Shown: piece by piece, positions 32,687 to 42,609 of the stretch
Position numbering within the stretch: the stretch's first letter is position 1
Layout: each line of letters begins with the position of its first letter
Assembly: GCA_965243415.1 (NCBI GenBank)
Contig: OZ251549.1
Span: forward strand, 992,001 to 1,056,000
Length of the DNA stretch: 64,000 nt
Origin: G965204755 sp965243415
Lineage (GTDB): Bacteria > Acidobacteriota > Vicinamibacteria > Marinacidobacterales > Marinacidobacteraceae
Direction of reading: 5' to 3'
Translations under genes and position numbers: made by a program
The notes under the pieces: generated by a model
What the model was told of the DNA's origin: nothing
Databases searched by the model: none
The model's input: only the letters and a program-made list of their open reading frames with translations

Positions 32687-35568
32687 ACCCGCGCGTCCAG
32701 TCCGCCCCGACGAGGAGCCGGTCGTGGCTCCGGGCTACCGCTCTCGCGACCGTCCTGCTCGCCCTCCCGGCCACTGCCCTCACCCAGCCGACGGGCGGCG
32801 TGGACGGGGTCGTCGAAGACGCGACCGGGGCGGTGCTGCCCGGGGCGCGGGTGACGCTGGTCGAGACCGACCGGGGGCTCTCCCGGACCCAGGCGGCCGG
32901 GGCCACCGGGCGGTTCGGGTTCGCCGGGCTGCGGCCGGGGCGGTACCTGGTCTCCGCCGCCCACCCGGGGTTCGCCGGGGCCGCGCCGGTGGAGATCGTC
33001 GTGGAGGCCGGGTCGGTGCCGGAGGTGGTGCTGCGGCTGGCGCTCGCCGGGGTGCGGGAGAGTGTCTCGGCCTCGGCGCGGCGGCCGCTGGACATCCGGG
33101 GGACCGGCGTCCGGGAGACGGTGGACCGGGCGGTGCTCGACGACCTGCCGAACGGGCGCGACATCTGGACGGTGCTCGAACAGACGCCCGGCGTCCTGAT
33201 GAACAAGGTGAATGTGGGCGGGAGCGAGAGCGGGCAGCAGTCGCTCTTCTCCGCCGCCGGTTCCGCCTGGACGCAGAACCAGTACTACCTGAACGGCGTG
33301 AATGTGACCGACCCGGCGGCGATGGGGGCGTCGCTCACCTACTACTCGTTCGACAGTTTCGAGGAAGTGGAGGTTTCGACCGCCGGGCACCGCGCCGAGA
33401 TCCAGACGCCGGGGGTCTTCCTCAACATCGTGGCCAAACGCGGCGGCAACCGTTTCGCCGGCGGCGGCAGCATTTTCTGGGAACACGAACGGTTCCAGGC
33501 GCAGAACCTCGACGACGGCCTCCGCGCCCGCGGCGTAGGACAGGCGAACCGGCTCAAGGGCCTCCTCGACTGGTCCGGCGATCTCGGCGGCCCGATCGTC
33601 CCGGAGCGCGCCTGGTTCTACCTGAACCGGTCGCGGGTGAAGATCGAGCCGTACCTGCCCGGGTTCTTCCTGGATAGCGGCGAGCCGGGAGTGGACCTGA
33701 CCCAACTCGACAACACCCTGGGGCGTTTCAGCGTCGAAATCGCCGACGGCCACGAAGTCGGCGTCTTCTACTTCCGCAACGACAAGTACCGGCCCTTCCG
33801 CGGCGCCGGGCTCTTCCGGCCGACGCCGAACACCACCTTCTACCAGGACTCGGTGAGCACCCTGGGACAACTCCACTGGTCCGGCATCTTCGGCGAGTCG
33901 GCGCTCGTGGAAGCCCGGTTCAGTTGGCTCGACCTGGACTTCCCCTACGGGCAGCGGCCGGATGCCGAACCCGACATCTCCCGCTGGGAGTTGAACACCA
34001 GCGTCTGGCGCGGCGGTTCCGGGGCCAACATCCACTACGAACGCAACCGGTTCCAGGCGAGCGCCACCGCCACCGTGTTCCGCGACGGACTCTTCGGCGC
34101 CACCCACGAGTTCCGCGCCGGTTTCGAGTTCAGCCACAACCCCTCCCGCACCACGCGCGACCTCCACGGCGCCATCGTCTATGTCCACGACCGCGTCCGT
34201 CCCATCGAGGTGATCCTCTACAACGACCCGGTGGTGACGCGGAACCACACCCGGAACCTGGGAGTGTTCGCGCAGGACAGCCTGGTGCGCGGCCGGTGGT
34301 CGTTCGAAGCCGGCCTCCGGGCGGACTGGTGGGGCGGCGGCTTCCCCGACCAGACGAACGAAGCCGGACGATGGAGTTCGGTCTTCGACGGGCTCGGCGT
34401 GGGCCGGCATACCGACGGGGATCCCTCCGTCGTCTCCTGGTTCGGGATCGCGCCGCGCCTGGGAATGAGTTACCGGCTCACCGACGACGGCCGCACCCTG
34501 CTGCGCGCTTCCGTGGGGCGATACCTCCATCAACTGGGGCTGAATGTCCCCGCGTACCCGAACGCGAACGAGCAGGCGTCGGCGCGCTTCCGTTTCGAGG
34601 ACCGCAACTTCAACGCGCTCGTGGACGACGGCGAAGTCGAATTCACCCGGCCCCTGGAGGTCTTCCTCCCCTCCCGGAACGAAGTGGACCCGGACCTGAA
34701 GCAGCCGTTCACGGACGAGGTGACGCTCGGCATCCACCGAGAGTACGGGCAGGGGGTCACGCTGGGTCTCACCGGGATCCTCCGGCGCGAACGGAACCTC
34801 CTCGAAGACACCGATGTGGGCGTCCCGGAGAGCGCCTGGACTCCGGTGGATCACACCGACCCCGGTCGGGATTTCGTCCGGGGCACCGACGACGACCGCC
34901 CGGTGACCCTCTTCGTGCAGGATCCGGCCACCCTGGGACAGAGCCGCTACCGCCTCTACAACCCGGGAATCGGTTCGTCGTACCGGGGGCTCATCCTCGA
35001 AGCGCGAAAACGGATGACCGGGAAGTGGCAGTTGCTCGCTTCGGTGACCGTGAGCCGTTCCCGCGGCTGGCTCCCGGGCCCCGGCAGCCAGCGCGACGAG
35101 GGCACCGGTTTCCCCGGCCCGCTGCTGAACAACCCGAACCACGGCGACCTCCACTACGGCGCCACCTTCTGGGACCGCCCCTTCGTCGCCCGCGTCTCCG
35201 GCAGTTACCGCCTGCCCTGGGGTTTCGCCGTCGCCGGTTCGGTCCGCGCCCACGCCGGCTGGCCGAACTACCGCTCCGTGGTCTTCACCGAAACCCTCGC
35301 CGGGGAACCGCTCCCGCAGGGAATGACGGAGATCGTCGTCGAGGCCCCCGGCGCCGTCCGCTCCCCGCCGGTCCCCCTGCTCGACTTCCGCCTCGACCAC
35401 CGCCTCCCGTTCGGCGGCAGGGCGGAAGTCTCGACCTACCTCGATGTCTTCAACGCCCTGAACCTGAACGCGGTCGTCGGCGAGGGCTCCCGCGACGACT
35501 CCTTCGGCGCCGTCGTCGGCATCCTCCCCCCGAGAGTCGCCCGCCTCGGCCTCCGCGTCCGGTTCTGA
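32683..35568 (+). CDS. Oar-like TonB-dependent outer-membrane receptor
   Basis: A 961-residue protein. A signal peptide (residues 1-35, ALATVLLALPATALTQP) leads to a carboxypeptidase-regulatory-like beta-sandwich (~38-115, GVDGVVEDATGAVLPGARV, LRPGRYLVSAAHPGF). Then come a plug domain (VLDDLPNGRDIWTVLEQTPG, YYLNGVNVTDP) and a long beta-barrel ending in RLGLRVRF with C-terminal phenylalanine. This is the layout of Oar-like receptors abundant in Acidobacteriota. I selected TTG 32683 because GGAG lies 9 bases upstream and a good signal peptide follows. The substrate is unknown; a large oligomer or peptide is possible. Confidence 0.88.
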   Translation: MNPRVQSAPTRSRSWLRATALATVLLALPATALTQPTGGVDGVVEDATGAVLPGARVTLVETDRGLSRTQAAGATGRFGFAGLRPGRYLVSAAHPGFAGAAPVEIVVEAGSVPEVVLRLALAGVRESVSASARRPLDIRGTGVRETVDRAVLDDLPNGRDIWTVLEQTPGVLMNKVNVGGSESGQQSLFSAAGSAWTQNQYYLNGVNVTDPAAMGASLTYYSFDSFEEVEVSTAGHRAEIQTPGVFLNIVAKRGGNRFAGGGSIFWEHERFQAQNLDDGLRARGVGQANRLKGLLDWSGDLGGPIVPERAWFYLNRSRVKIEPYLPGFFLDSGEPGVDLTQLDNTLGRFSVEIADGHEVGVFYFRNDKYRPFRGAGLFRPTPNTTFYQDSVSTLGQLHWSGIFGESALVEARFSWLDLDFPYGQRPDAEPDISRWELNTSVWRGGSGANIHYERNRFQASATATVFRDGLFGATHEFRAGFEFSHNPSRTTRDLHGAIVYVHDRVRPIEVILYNDPVVTRNHTRNLGVFAQDSLVRGRWSFEAGLRADWWGGGFPDQTNEAGRWSSVFDGLGVGRHTDGDPSVVSWFGIAPRLGMSYRLTDDGRTLLRASVGRYLHQLGLNVPAYPNANEQASARFRFEDRNFNALVDDGEVEFTRPLEVFLPSRNEVDPDLKQPFTDEVTLGIHREYGQGVTLGLTGILRRERNLLEDTDVGVPESAWTPVDHTDPGRDFVRGTDDDRPVTLFVQDPATLGQSRYRLYNPGIGSSYRGLILEARKRMTGKWQLLASVTVSRSRGWLPGPGSQRDEGTGFPGPLLNNPNHGDLHYGATFWDRPFVARVSGSYRLPWGFAVAGSVRAHAGWPNYRSVVFTETLAGEPLPQGMTEIVVEAPGAVRSPPVPLLDFRLDHRLPFGGRAEVSTYLDVFNALNLNAVVGEGSRDDSFGAVVGILPPRVARLGLRVRF

Positions 35569-35727
35569 CCGACAGGGCGTCCGCGTCACTACACTTCTCG
35601 CTGCCGCCGCCCCCATGAAACGCTTGTCTCTCTCGGCACTTCATCGTCGACCCAGGCGTCTCGGTGTGATGGCCGGTCGAGTGGATCATCTGATTGGCAG
35701 CCGGAAGAACACCCGGCGCCGCAAGGC

Positions 35728-38700
35728 ATGACTGTCAGCGATCGCCCCGAACTGAACGGGGCCGTTCGCGAGTACATCGCCCTCGTACTCGGGGACAAGA
35801 GCCATCGGGTTCTCGAATTCCTGGATCAGGTCCAGCAGATCCTTTCTGGCCCAACTCTCGGCCCGAGAGGGCCGGAGACGATCGCCTACTGCCTGAGAGA
35901 ATCTCTGACCGCCCTTGTCGAGATCGTGCCGAAAGCCGATCTCTCGAGGCGCGACACAGTCGTTCGGGCGCTGGTGCGCGAACGCGACAACTACGACAGA
36001 GCCACTCCGGGACCAGCACAAGATCAGGCCTTGGCCAGCATTCTGGGCGAGATCGACAAACTGAGAGATTTGGAGCGTCTGGAGAGATTCGACGAACTCC
36101 GGCTCACCCAGTTCCTGCGCCATCTAACCGGCCAGGAACCGATTTCCCTGCTGGATGACGCTCCGAGACAGTATCGAGCCGTCGTCCGACGGCTGAATTC
36201 AGCCCTGCACGGAAGCGCGACTCCCCAGGAGGCGAAGGACCTGTGGGACGAAGTCGTGACTCTCCTGAGTCGAGTGTTCACTCCACCGGAGATTCGTGAC
36301 ATCGAGCTCGCCGAAATCGCACAACGGACCTCCCCCGATGCAGACGATGCGTCGGACGCTAAACGGCACATCATCACTCCCGCCCATATCAGGCGCTTCC
36401 TCAGACATGTGGACGATCCGGCATGGTTGACACACTTGGCGAGTGAGAAGGTGATTGGACTGACGGGTGACATTTACTGGACCGTTCACGCCGTGGCCGG
36501 GACCGTCGGTAAAGGCCACCCGAAGGCAGTAATCGCTTGGTTTCTGGAGATCTATGAGTCGTCGCCAAAGTCAGATGTGGAGGCACGGACCGTGGCCCAA
36601 GCGGCTGCGAGTCTCGGCAATGACGCGGTACCGCTGTTGACACGGATCACGCAGAGCCATACAGACGCCTCGTGGCTACCGTTGATCATTGATGGTGTTC
36701 TTCCAGAACTTCCACCTGAGCACGGCTTTGTCGACGATGTGGCGGGCGTTCTGCTGGCCCGTCTCGTGGAACCTGGCGCTCGCCTCAGTGGCGCCGCGGA
36801 CCGCCGGTACTACTCTCTGCAGGACATCGTACGCCACTTGGTCAGCGGTACCGATGCGAGGACCGCCAGGCGACGGTACCGACTATTGTGCCGACTGCTC
36901 GAACGCGTGCCCATCGAGGATTACTCCGTCCGGCATATTGCCAATGCAGGTGAGTCTCTGGGCAGGGCAGAGACGGCCGACTTCGATGGGTTCGACTTTC
37001 CGCTCGAAATGTTGGTCGGTGCCTGGGTCCAAGTAGCACTGCGGGCACGCGAGTGGGTAAGTGTGGACGACCTCCTGGGGGGCGTCGACGCCGTACCTGC
37101 CGTCCTGCGACAGCGGCTGCGGTCGTGGCTGTTGACATTGGATCTGCGCGGGCGGGAGTGCCTGGCGATACAGCATATCGCCGACGGCATTCGGAAACGC
37201 TGGCCGAATGAGGATGATAGGCAGCTGGTGGACGGCATCGTGGATTGCGAGACGGCCGTCGAGGCAGGGGCGGCGTGGAGGGAGGCGATGGGAGCAGTTC
37301 CGGACATCAAGACTCTTTCGGACGCCTTGCGGCAGAAATCGTGGGATGTCGATTGGGAGCGAGCCAGAGTGTGGGCGAGCGCATTCCCTGACGAAGTGAC
37401 AGGTGATTGGCGCAATGCGATCGCCGTGATGGACAACCACTACGGGGGGCCCGTAACGGAGACGAGTCTTCGTTCGGCGAGGGCGACGGCGGGTGTCGTC
37501 GGAAGCCCTATGGATCTGGAGGAACTCATGACACTCGATCCACTCGAGGCGTCCCGCTGCATCGCTGCGTGGCGACCGGAGGCGGATACGATCGATGTGA
37601 ATGCGAGAGCCCTCGGGCAAACACTGGAGGAAGTCGTCATGACGACCGAAGATGATCGGTGGATGAAGACTCCCGCTCAAATTACTCGCGCACTGCGCCA
37701 ACCGACCTACATTGCCCACTATGTGACGGGGCTCACCAGGGTTCTAAGGGATCGGGCCTTGCCGGAGGCGGCGAGTGAACTGCTGGACGTTGTCCAACTG
37801 GTCGAGAATCCGGCTTGGAATATCGTGGCTCTCGGGCAGCCGGAGTTCGATTTTGACGCGGACTGGAAGTGTGCCAAGGATGTGACGATCGATCTTCTCA
37901 AGATGATGGCACATTCGGACACGGGATTCTCGGGTCGAGAGAGGGAAGCATGGGACCTCTTGGACAAGCATGTGCGGTCGTCAGAAGAACCGGTAGAATT
38001 CTATGGCGATGACGCCCGGGACTTGGTAAACACCGCGATCAATTGGCGACGAACGCGGGCGCTGGAGGCGGCGATCGCATTCGTCCGTTGGGAACGTCGG
38101 GCCGGACGCGAGATCCGTGAAGAGGCCCGGAACCTGTTGGCCTATGCGATAGGACTGGGCGGAAGAGCGGGACTTCTGTGTCGAGCGATCATCGCATTCC
38201 ATCTCCATGTCTTGGAATATGTGTGTCCCGGGTGGCTCGCCGACAACATGAGTCGGCTGTTCGAGGATGACTCTCCGGGCAACCTCTCCGACAAAACCCT
38301 GGAATTGGCCTTGGCGTGGGCGCGGGCACCGGCGTTGAGACAGGTGCTCGAGGCGTGTTCGCAGAAGATCGCGGAGGCGAGTGTTGCTGGGGATCGTCAG
38401 GCATTCGTGCGGTACGTTGGAGCAATGATTCATGGGGTGTCCGGGTACGCGGCGGAGGGAGTATTCGAGTGCGTCCGCAAGAACGGGACACCGGCTGACT
38501 CATTGGGGAGTGTTCTGCGGGACCTTCTCCCGTCAGATGCAGAAGACGCGGTGGTGGAGTCGGTTCTCGATTTCTGGCGTCGGGCGATCCACAACGGGCC
38601 GAAGGTGATACTGCCGCAGTTCGGGTGGCTGGCCTTGGTGGACCGAATTGGTGACGAGACTTGGGCCGCCCGCACACTGGAGACGCTGCAGAAGACGCGG

Positions 38701-38934
38701 GGTCGTGTTGCCGGCCGGATCAAGAAGTACGTGGCTGAGCGGGCGGCCGGGTTGACGCCGAGTCGGGAGGCGTTGCGGATCATGGATCTCTTGGTGAGAA
38801 ATTCCGCGCCACTCGACGATGTGCTGGTCTTTCCGGCGGCGCGGAAACTGATGGAGAAATCGCGTGATCTCGCCGATTCGGATGAGTACCGCCGCTTGAA
38901 GGCGGCACTGGCGGAGAGGGGCGCGCGAGAGTAG
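35728..38934 (+). CDS. Large helical protein with HEPN-like N-terminus, unknown
   Basis: A 1068-residue, mainly alpha-helical protein without signal peptide or membrane segments. In the N-terminal part, RAVVRRLNSALHGSATPQEA holds an R-x5/6-H pair (R154/R155, H161) that looks like a HEPN active site. The remainder is a long run of amphipathic helices with W/L periodicity such as HEAT- or TPR-type solenoids (VRHLVSGTDARTARRRYRLL, LDVVQLVENPAWNIVALGQP). No Walker motif is seen. Base composition is clearly less GC-rich than both neighbours, and it sits between housekeeping genes close to the defence locus. A solenoid sensor joined to a HEPN RNase would be a defence-type design; this is inference. 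Confidence 0.6.
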   Translation: MTVSDRPELNGAVREYIALVLGDKSHRVLEFLDQVQQILSGPTLGPRGPETIAYCLRESLTALVEIVPKADLSRRDTVVRALVRERDNYDRATPGPAQDQALASILGEIDKLRDLERLERFDELRLTQFLRHLTGQEPISLLDDAPRQYRAVVRRLNSALHGSATPQEAKDLWDEVVTLLSRVFTPPEIRDIELAEIAQRTSPDADDASDAKRHIITPAHIRRFLRHVDDPAWLTHLASEKVIGLTGDIYWTVHAVAGTVGKGHPKAVIAWFLEIYESSPKSDVEARTVAQAAASLGNDAVPLLTRITQSHTDASWLPLIIDGVLPELPPEHGFVDDVAGVLLARLVEPGARLSGAADRRYYSLQDIVRHLVSGTDARTARRRYRLLCRLLERVPIEDYSVRHIANAGESLGRAETADFDGFDFPLEMLVGAWVQVALRAREWVSVDDLLGGVDAVPAVLRQRLRSWLLTLDLRGRECLAIQHIADGIRKRWPNEDDRQLVDGIVDCETAVEAGAAWREAMGAVPDIKTLSDALRQKSWDVDWERARVWASAFPDEVTGDWRNAIAVMDNHYGGPVTETSLRSARATAGVVGSPMDLEELMTLDPLEASRCIAAWRPEADTIDVNARALGQTLEEVVMTTEDDRWMKTPAQITRALRQPTYIAHYVTGLTRVLRDRALPEAASELLDVVQLVENPAWNIVALGQPEFDFDADWKCAKDVTIDLLKMMAHSDTGFSGREREAWDLLDKHVRSSEEPVEFYGDDARDLVNTAINWRRTRALEAAIAFVRWERRAGREIREEARNLLAYAIGLGGRAGLLCRAIIAFHLHVLEYVCPGWLADNMSRLFEDDSPGNLSDKTLELALAWARAPALRQVLEACSQKIAEASVAGDRQAFVRYVGAMIHGVSGYAAEGVFECVRKNGTPADSLGSVLRDLLPSDAEDAVVESVLDFWRRAIHNGPKVILPQFGWLALVDRIGDETWAARTLETLQKTRGRVAGRIKKYVAERAAGLTPSREALRIMDLLVRNSAPLDDVLVFPAARKLMEKSRDLADSDEYRRLKAALAERGARE

Positions 38935-38959
38935 CGCCGCCCAGCGGGGGCGACGGGAG

Positions 38960-41173
38960 TTACCGGCCGGGCGGGTCCGGGGAATCGCCGAGGGTGGCCA
39001 GGCGTTCCTTGAGGGCCGGCTGGTCGGCGTTCAGTTCGAGGGAGCGCTCGAAGGTGCGGCGGGCGTCGTCGAGGCGGCCGGAGCGGGCGTAGGCGTCGCC
39101 GAGGACATTCAGGACCGCCGGGGTCGGGGCGCGGAGGCCGTTGGCGCGTTCGAGTTGGGCGATGGATTCGTCGAACCGGCCCTCGAAGAATCTGACGAAG
39201 CCCAGGCCGGTGGCGACTTCCGGGGAGTCCGGGAACGCCTCCTCCATCGGTTCGAGGAGGGTCCGGGCGTCCTCCGGCCGGCCCATCTGCAGGTAGCCGT
39301 GGGCCAGTTTCCAGCGGGCGGCGGGGAGTTGCGGGTTCTCGGCGGCGACGGCGGCTTCGTACTCGGTCAAGGCGTCCTCGAACCGGAGCAGGGCGAGGAA
39401 CTGGTCGCCGCGGACCAGCGACAGGAGGCCGGGTACGCCGGCGTTGAAGCCGCGGCGGTACACGAAGCCGCTGCGGGGGACGCCGGCGCGCGGGGAGACC
39501 TGGATGCGGCGCTCCCGGCGGTCGAGGGTCGTTCCCGATTCGTCTTCGAGTTGCGCCGCCAGCCAGTAACTGCCGCCGACGCCCACCTCGAGCGGCATCT
39601 GCTCCAGCAGGGCGCCGCCGCCTTCGAGCGGCGCGGGGGTTTCGACCTCGTAGAGGACTTCGTTCCCGGGTTCGCCGTAGTCGTCGTTCCGCAGTTGGAA
39701 GCGGACGACCTGCCCGGCCTGCGGGTCGAGGACCTGGGTGAAGGCGTGGAGGGTGTCGCCGAGGGCGAAGACGCCGTTCGCCGCCGGCTGGAGGCGGGCG
39801 CTGCCGATCTGGAAGGTGCGGACGAGGTCCGGGGCGGCGGCTTCGGCGAAGTCGGTGCTTTCGAAACCGGGGATCACATCGGCGAGCCGGGAGGCCGGCG
39901 CCGCGCCGCCGGCGGACGCTTCGGGAACCAGGCGGGCGGTGTCCACCGTGGACTCGATGACGGTGAACTGCTGCGCCGCCCGGTTGCGGACGATGACGCT
40001 CACCTCGTACACGCCGGGGAGGAGCGGCACGCTGTCCTGGTAGGCGAACGGCGAGGCCCGCACCTGGTCCACCTGGCTGCGCGTCAACTCCAGGAAGGCC
40101 GGGCGGTCGAGCGTCAGCACCGAGACGCCTTCCTCGTTCACGGCGTCCACGCTGATGTCGAGGGTCGTGTAGAAGGTGGTCTGGTCCTCGTCCGTCTCCA
40201 GGGTGAAGTTCTGGGGGTCGATCTCCACGCTGAAGTGGACGAAGGGGGTATCGAGCGGGCCGCCGGTGACGCCGAAGAGGCCGCGGCTCTCCACGAAGTT
40301 GAAGGAGTACTCGGTGGAGACCCGATCCCGGTAGCGCAGCCAGGCGTCGGCGTAGTCGGTGCGGATCGCCCGGCGGGGGGAGTCGGCGACCCGGGCCAGG
40401 AGCAGGTCGGTCGCCAGCGAAGCGCGCCCCGAAGTCCAGTCTCCCGGTTCGGAGGGATCGAAGGAGAGCGAGGCGTTCGCCAGTTCGGCGTCTATCCGCT
40501 GCAGCGCTTCGTAGGCTTCGATGTTCCCTTCGGGGGTCGAGGACTGGGCGTACTGGCCGCGGACCAGCGAACCGGGGCCGTCCACCACCGGGTGGTAGAT
40601 GCGGTACTCGCCGATGTCGTGGCGCTTGAAGAACAGGAGATAGAAGAAGGAGGGCAGCCCCAACTTCACATCGCCCTGGTAGAACCAGAGTTCGCTGGAG
40701 ACGACCTCGTTGTAGCCGTCGAAGGAATGGCGTTCCCGCGGCTCGCCGAGCAGGATGTAGTAGCGGCCCCGGTCGGTGCGCCAGCCTTCGCGGAAGGTCT
40801 CCCGGCCGAGGTACTTGTTCGCGTACTCGATGCGCCGGTAGTGCTCCTCGCGGAACTCGTTCTCGAGGGTGGCCGGGTAGGGGTCGCGCTTCTCCCAGAA
40901 GACCTCGATGAACCGGTTGCGCTCCTCGAAGGTCTCCAGGCTGAGGAAGACATCTTCCTCCCGGTCGGTGATGATGTAGTTCACCTCCTGCTCGATCCAC
41001 TGGCGGTGTTCGTCGCGGAGGCGGTCGAGGCGCTCGGAGCGGCTCAGTTCTTCCTGCGCCGCGCCGGCTGTCGGCAGGACGAGGCCGAGCGTGAAGGCGG
41101 CGGCGAAGAGGGCGGCGGCCGGCGCGCGGCGGGCGAGGGGGCGGCGCGGGTTCGCGCGAGTCGAGGCGGTCAC
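38960..41173 (-). CDS. GWxTD domain-containing TPR protein
   Basis: A 737-residue exported protein. A signal peptide spans residues ~18-40 (AALFAAAFTLGLVLPTAGAA). The GWxTD domain covers ~50-180 with the signature GWRTDRGRYYILLGEP (130-145). Middle beta-rich domains follow, then three TPR-like repeats at the C-terminus (FEDALTEYEAAVAAEN, GRPEDARTLLEPMEEAFP, GRLDDARRTFERSLELN). GTG 41173 overlaps the stop of the response regulator. GWxTD proteins are characteristic of Acidobacteriota and relatives and are often found with such two-component genes. Their role, probably in the cell envelope, is not known. Confidence 0.88.
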   Translation of the reverse strand: MTASTRANPRRPLARRAPAAALFAAAFTLGLVLPTAGAAQEELSRSERLDRLRDEHRQWIEQEVNYIITDREEDVFLSLETFEERNRFIEVFWEKRDPYPATLENEFREEHYRRIEYANKYLGRETFREGWRTDRGRYYILLGEPRERHSFDGYNEVVSSELWFYQGDVKLGLPSFFYLLFFKRHDIGEYRIYHPVVDGPGSLVRGQYAQSSTPEGNIEAYEALQRIDAELANASLSFDPSEPGDWTSGRASLATDLLLARVADSPRRAIRTDYADAWLRYRDRVSTEYSFNFVESRGLFGVTGGPLDTPFVHFSVEIDPQNFTLETDEDQTTFYTTLDISVDAVNEEGVSVLTLDRPAFLELTRSQVDQVRASPFAYQDSVPLLPGVYEVSVIVRNRAAQQFTVIESTVDTARLVPEASAGGAAPASRLADVIPGFESTDFAEAAAPDLVRTFQIGSARLQPAANGVFALGDTLHAFTQVLDPQAGQVVRFQLRNDDYGEPGNEVLYEVETPAPLEGGGALLEQMPLEVGVGGSYWLAAQLEDESGTTLDRRERRIQVSPRAGVPRSGFVYRRGFNAGVPGLLSLVRGDQFLALLRFEDALTEYEAAVAAENPQLPAARWKLAHGYLQMGRPEDARTLLEPMEEAFPDSPEVATGLGFVRFFEGRFDESIAQLERANGLRAPTPAVLNVLGDAYARSGRLDDARRTFERSLELNADQPALKERLATLGDSPDPPGR

Positions 41174-42609
41174 AGCAGTCCGGCGGCCTCCTTCACCGCG
41201 TCCCGCACCACGCCCGAGTTGCGGCGGGTGAAGCGGATTCCGTGGCGCTTCAGCATCTCGTTGAGGGTCGTGGGTTTCATCCCCAGCATCTCGGCGGCGC
41301 GTTTCTGCACCCCGTCCACCCGGTCGAGCGTGTCGAGGAGCACCTGCTTCTCCACTTCGATGATGTACTCGCGGAAGGAGAGGCCGTCCTGGAGCGCCGG
41401 CGCCGGCGACGAGAGGCTCCGGCTCGAACGGCTGCGCACCGCGTTCGGCAGCAGCGCGGCGTCTATCTGCTTGTCGGTGGCCAGGACCACCGCGCGCTCC
41501 ACCGCGTTCTCGAGTTGGCGCACATTGCCCGGCCACTGGTAGTCGAGGAGCACCTGCATCGCCGAAGGCGAGAAGGACAACCCGTTCTTGCCGTTCTCGT
41601 TCCCGTACTTCTTCAGGAAGTGGTGGGTCAGGGCGGGGATGTCTTCCCGGCGTTCGCGCAGCGCCGGGAGGTGGATGTTGATGACATCGAGGCGGAAGTA
41701 GAGATCTTCCCGGAACTTCCCCTCGTCGGCGAGGCGCTTCAGGTCGGTGTTCGTGGCGGCGATGACCCGCACATCCACCCGGATGGTGTCCACGCCGCCG
41801 AGGTTCATGAACTCCTTCTCCTGGATCACCCGCAGCAGTTTCGCCTGGGTCTCCTGGTGGACGGTGCCGATCTCGTCGAAGAAGATGCTGCCGCCGTCGG
41901 CCACCTCGAAGAGGCCCTTCTTGGGCGCCACCGCGCCGGTGAACGCCCCTTTGACATGGCCGAAGAGGTTCGATTCGAGCAGTTCCGGCGGGAGGCTGCC
42001 GGAGTGGACCGTCACGAAGGGCCGCTTCCGGCGCGGACTGAGCCGGTGGATCGCCTTCGCGACGAGTTCCTTGCCGGTGCCGCTCTCGCCGGTGACGAGC
42101 ACATTGGAACGGGAAGCCGCCACCTGTTCGACGAGCGCGTACACCTCCAGCATCCGGGGCGACTTGCCCACCAACTCGTCGAACCGCTCCTTCCGTCCCA
42201 ACTGCTCCCGGAGCGAGCGGTTCTCCCGCGCCAGCCGCCGCTGCCGGACGCCGTTCCGCACCAGGTTCAGCACTTCGTCGTTCTTGAACGGCTTCGTCAC
42301 ATAGTCGAAGGCGCCGCACTTGATCGCGGTCACCGCCGTCTCCACCGAAGCGAACGCGGTCAGCATCACCACCGAGATCTCCGGGTCGATCTCGCGGATC
42401 CGGGAGAGCACCTTGATGCCGGAGATGTCCGGAAGGTTCACATCCACGATGGCGATGTCGATGGGTTCGCGGTCGGCGATGCGGATCCCGTGTTCGCCGT
42501 CTTCGGCGAGCCGCACCGAGTATCCGGCCTGCCGCAGCAGCGCTTCCAGGATCTCGCGCATCACCTGCTCGTCGTCCACGACGAGCACCGTTCCTCGCAG
42601 GCGGCTCAT
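41170..42609 (-). CDS. Sigma-54-dependent response regulator (NtrC family)
   Basis: A 479-residue transcription activator with three domains. The receiver (1-125) has VVDDEQ, phosphoacceptor D56 (AIVDVNLPD) and K106 region (VTKPF). The AAA+ domain (~145-385) has GESGTGKELVAKAIH, the sigma-54 contact loop GAFTGA and GGSIFFDEIG. The Fis-type HTH at the C-terminus reads KRAAEMLGMKPTTLNEMLKRHG. All key residues are present. It is coupled to the kinase (ATGA) upstream and to the GWxTD gene (GTGA) downstream, so the three form one operon. Its targets require RpoN; none is visible in this window. Confidence 0.95.
   Translation of the reverse strand: MSRLRGTVLVVDDEQVMREILEALLRQAGYSVRLAEDGEHGIRIADREPIDIAIVDVNLPDISGIKVLSRIREIDPEISVVMLTAFASVETAVTAIKCGAFDYVTKPFKNDEVLNLVRNGVRQRRLARENRSLREQLGRKERFDELVGKSPRMLEVYALVEQVAASRSNVLVTGESGTGKELVAKAIHRLSPRRKRPFVTVHSGSLPPELLESNLFGHVKGAFTGAVAPKKGLFEVADGGSIFFDEIGTVHQETQAKLLRVIQEKEFMNLGGVDTIRVDVRVIAATNTDLKRLADEGKFREDLYFRLDVINIHLPALRERREDIPALTHHFLKKYGNENGKNGLSFSPSAMQVLLDYQWPGNVRQLENAVERAVVLATDKQIDAALLPNAVRSRSSRSLSSPAPALQDGLSFREYIIEVEKQVLLDTLDRVDGVQKRAAEMLGMKPTTLNEMLKRHGIRFTRRNSGVVRDAVKEAAGLL

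Noticed and set aside
38960..42319. A single long fusion of the GWxTD protein with the response regulator region
   Set aside because: The part before 41173 is the regulator gene read in the wrong frame. A GTGA overlap and a clear signal peptide show that the GWxTD protein starts at 41173.
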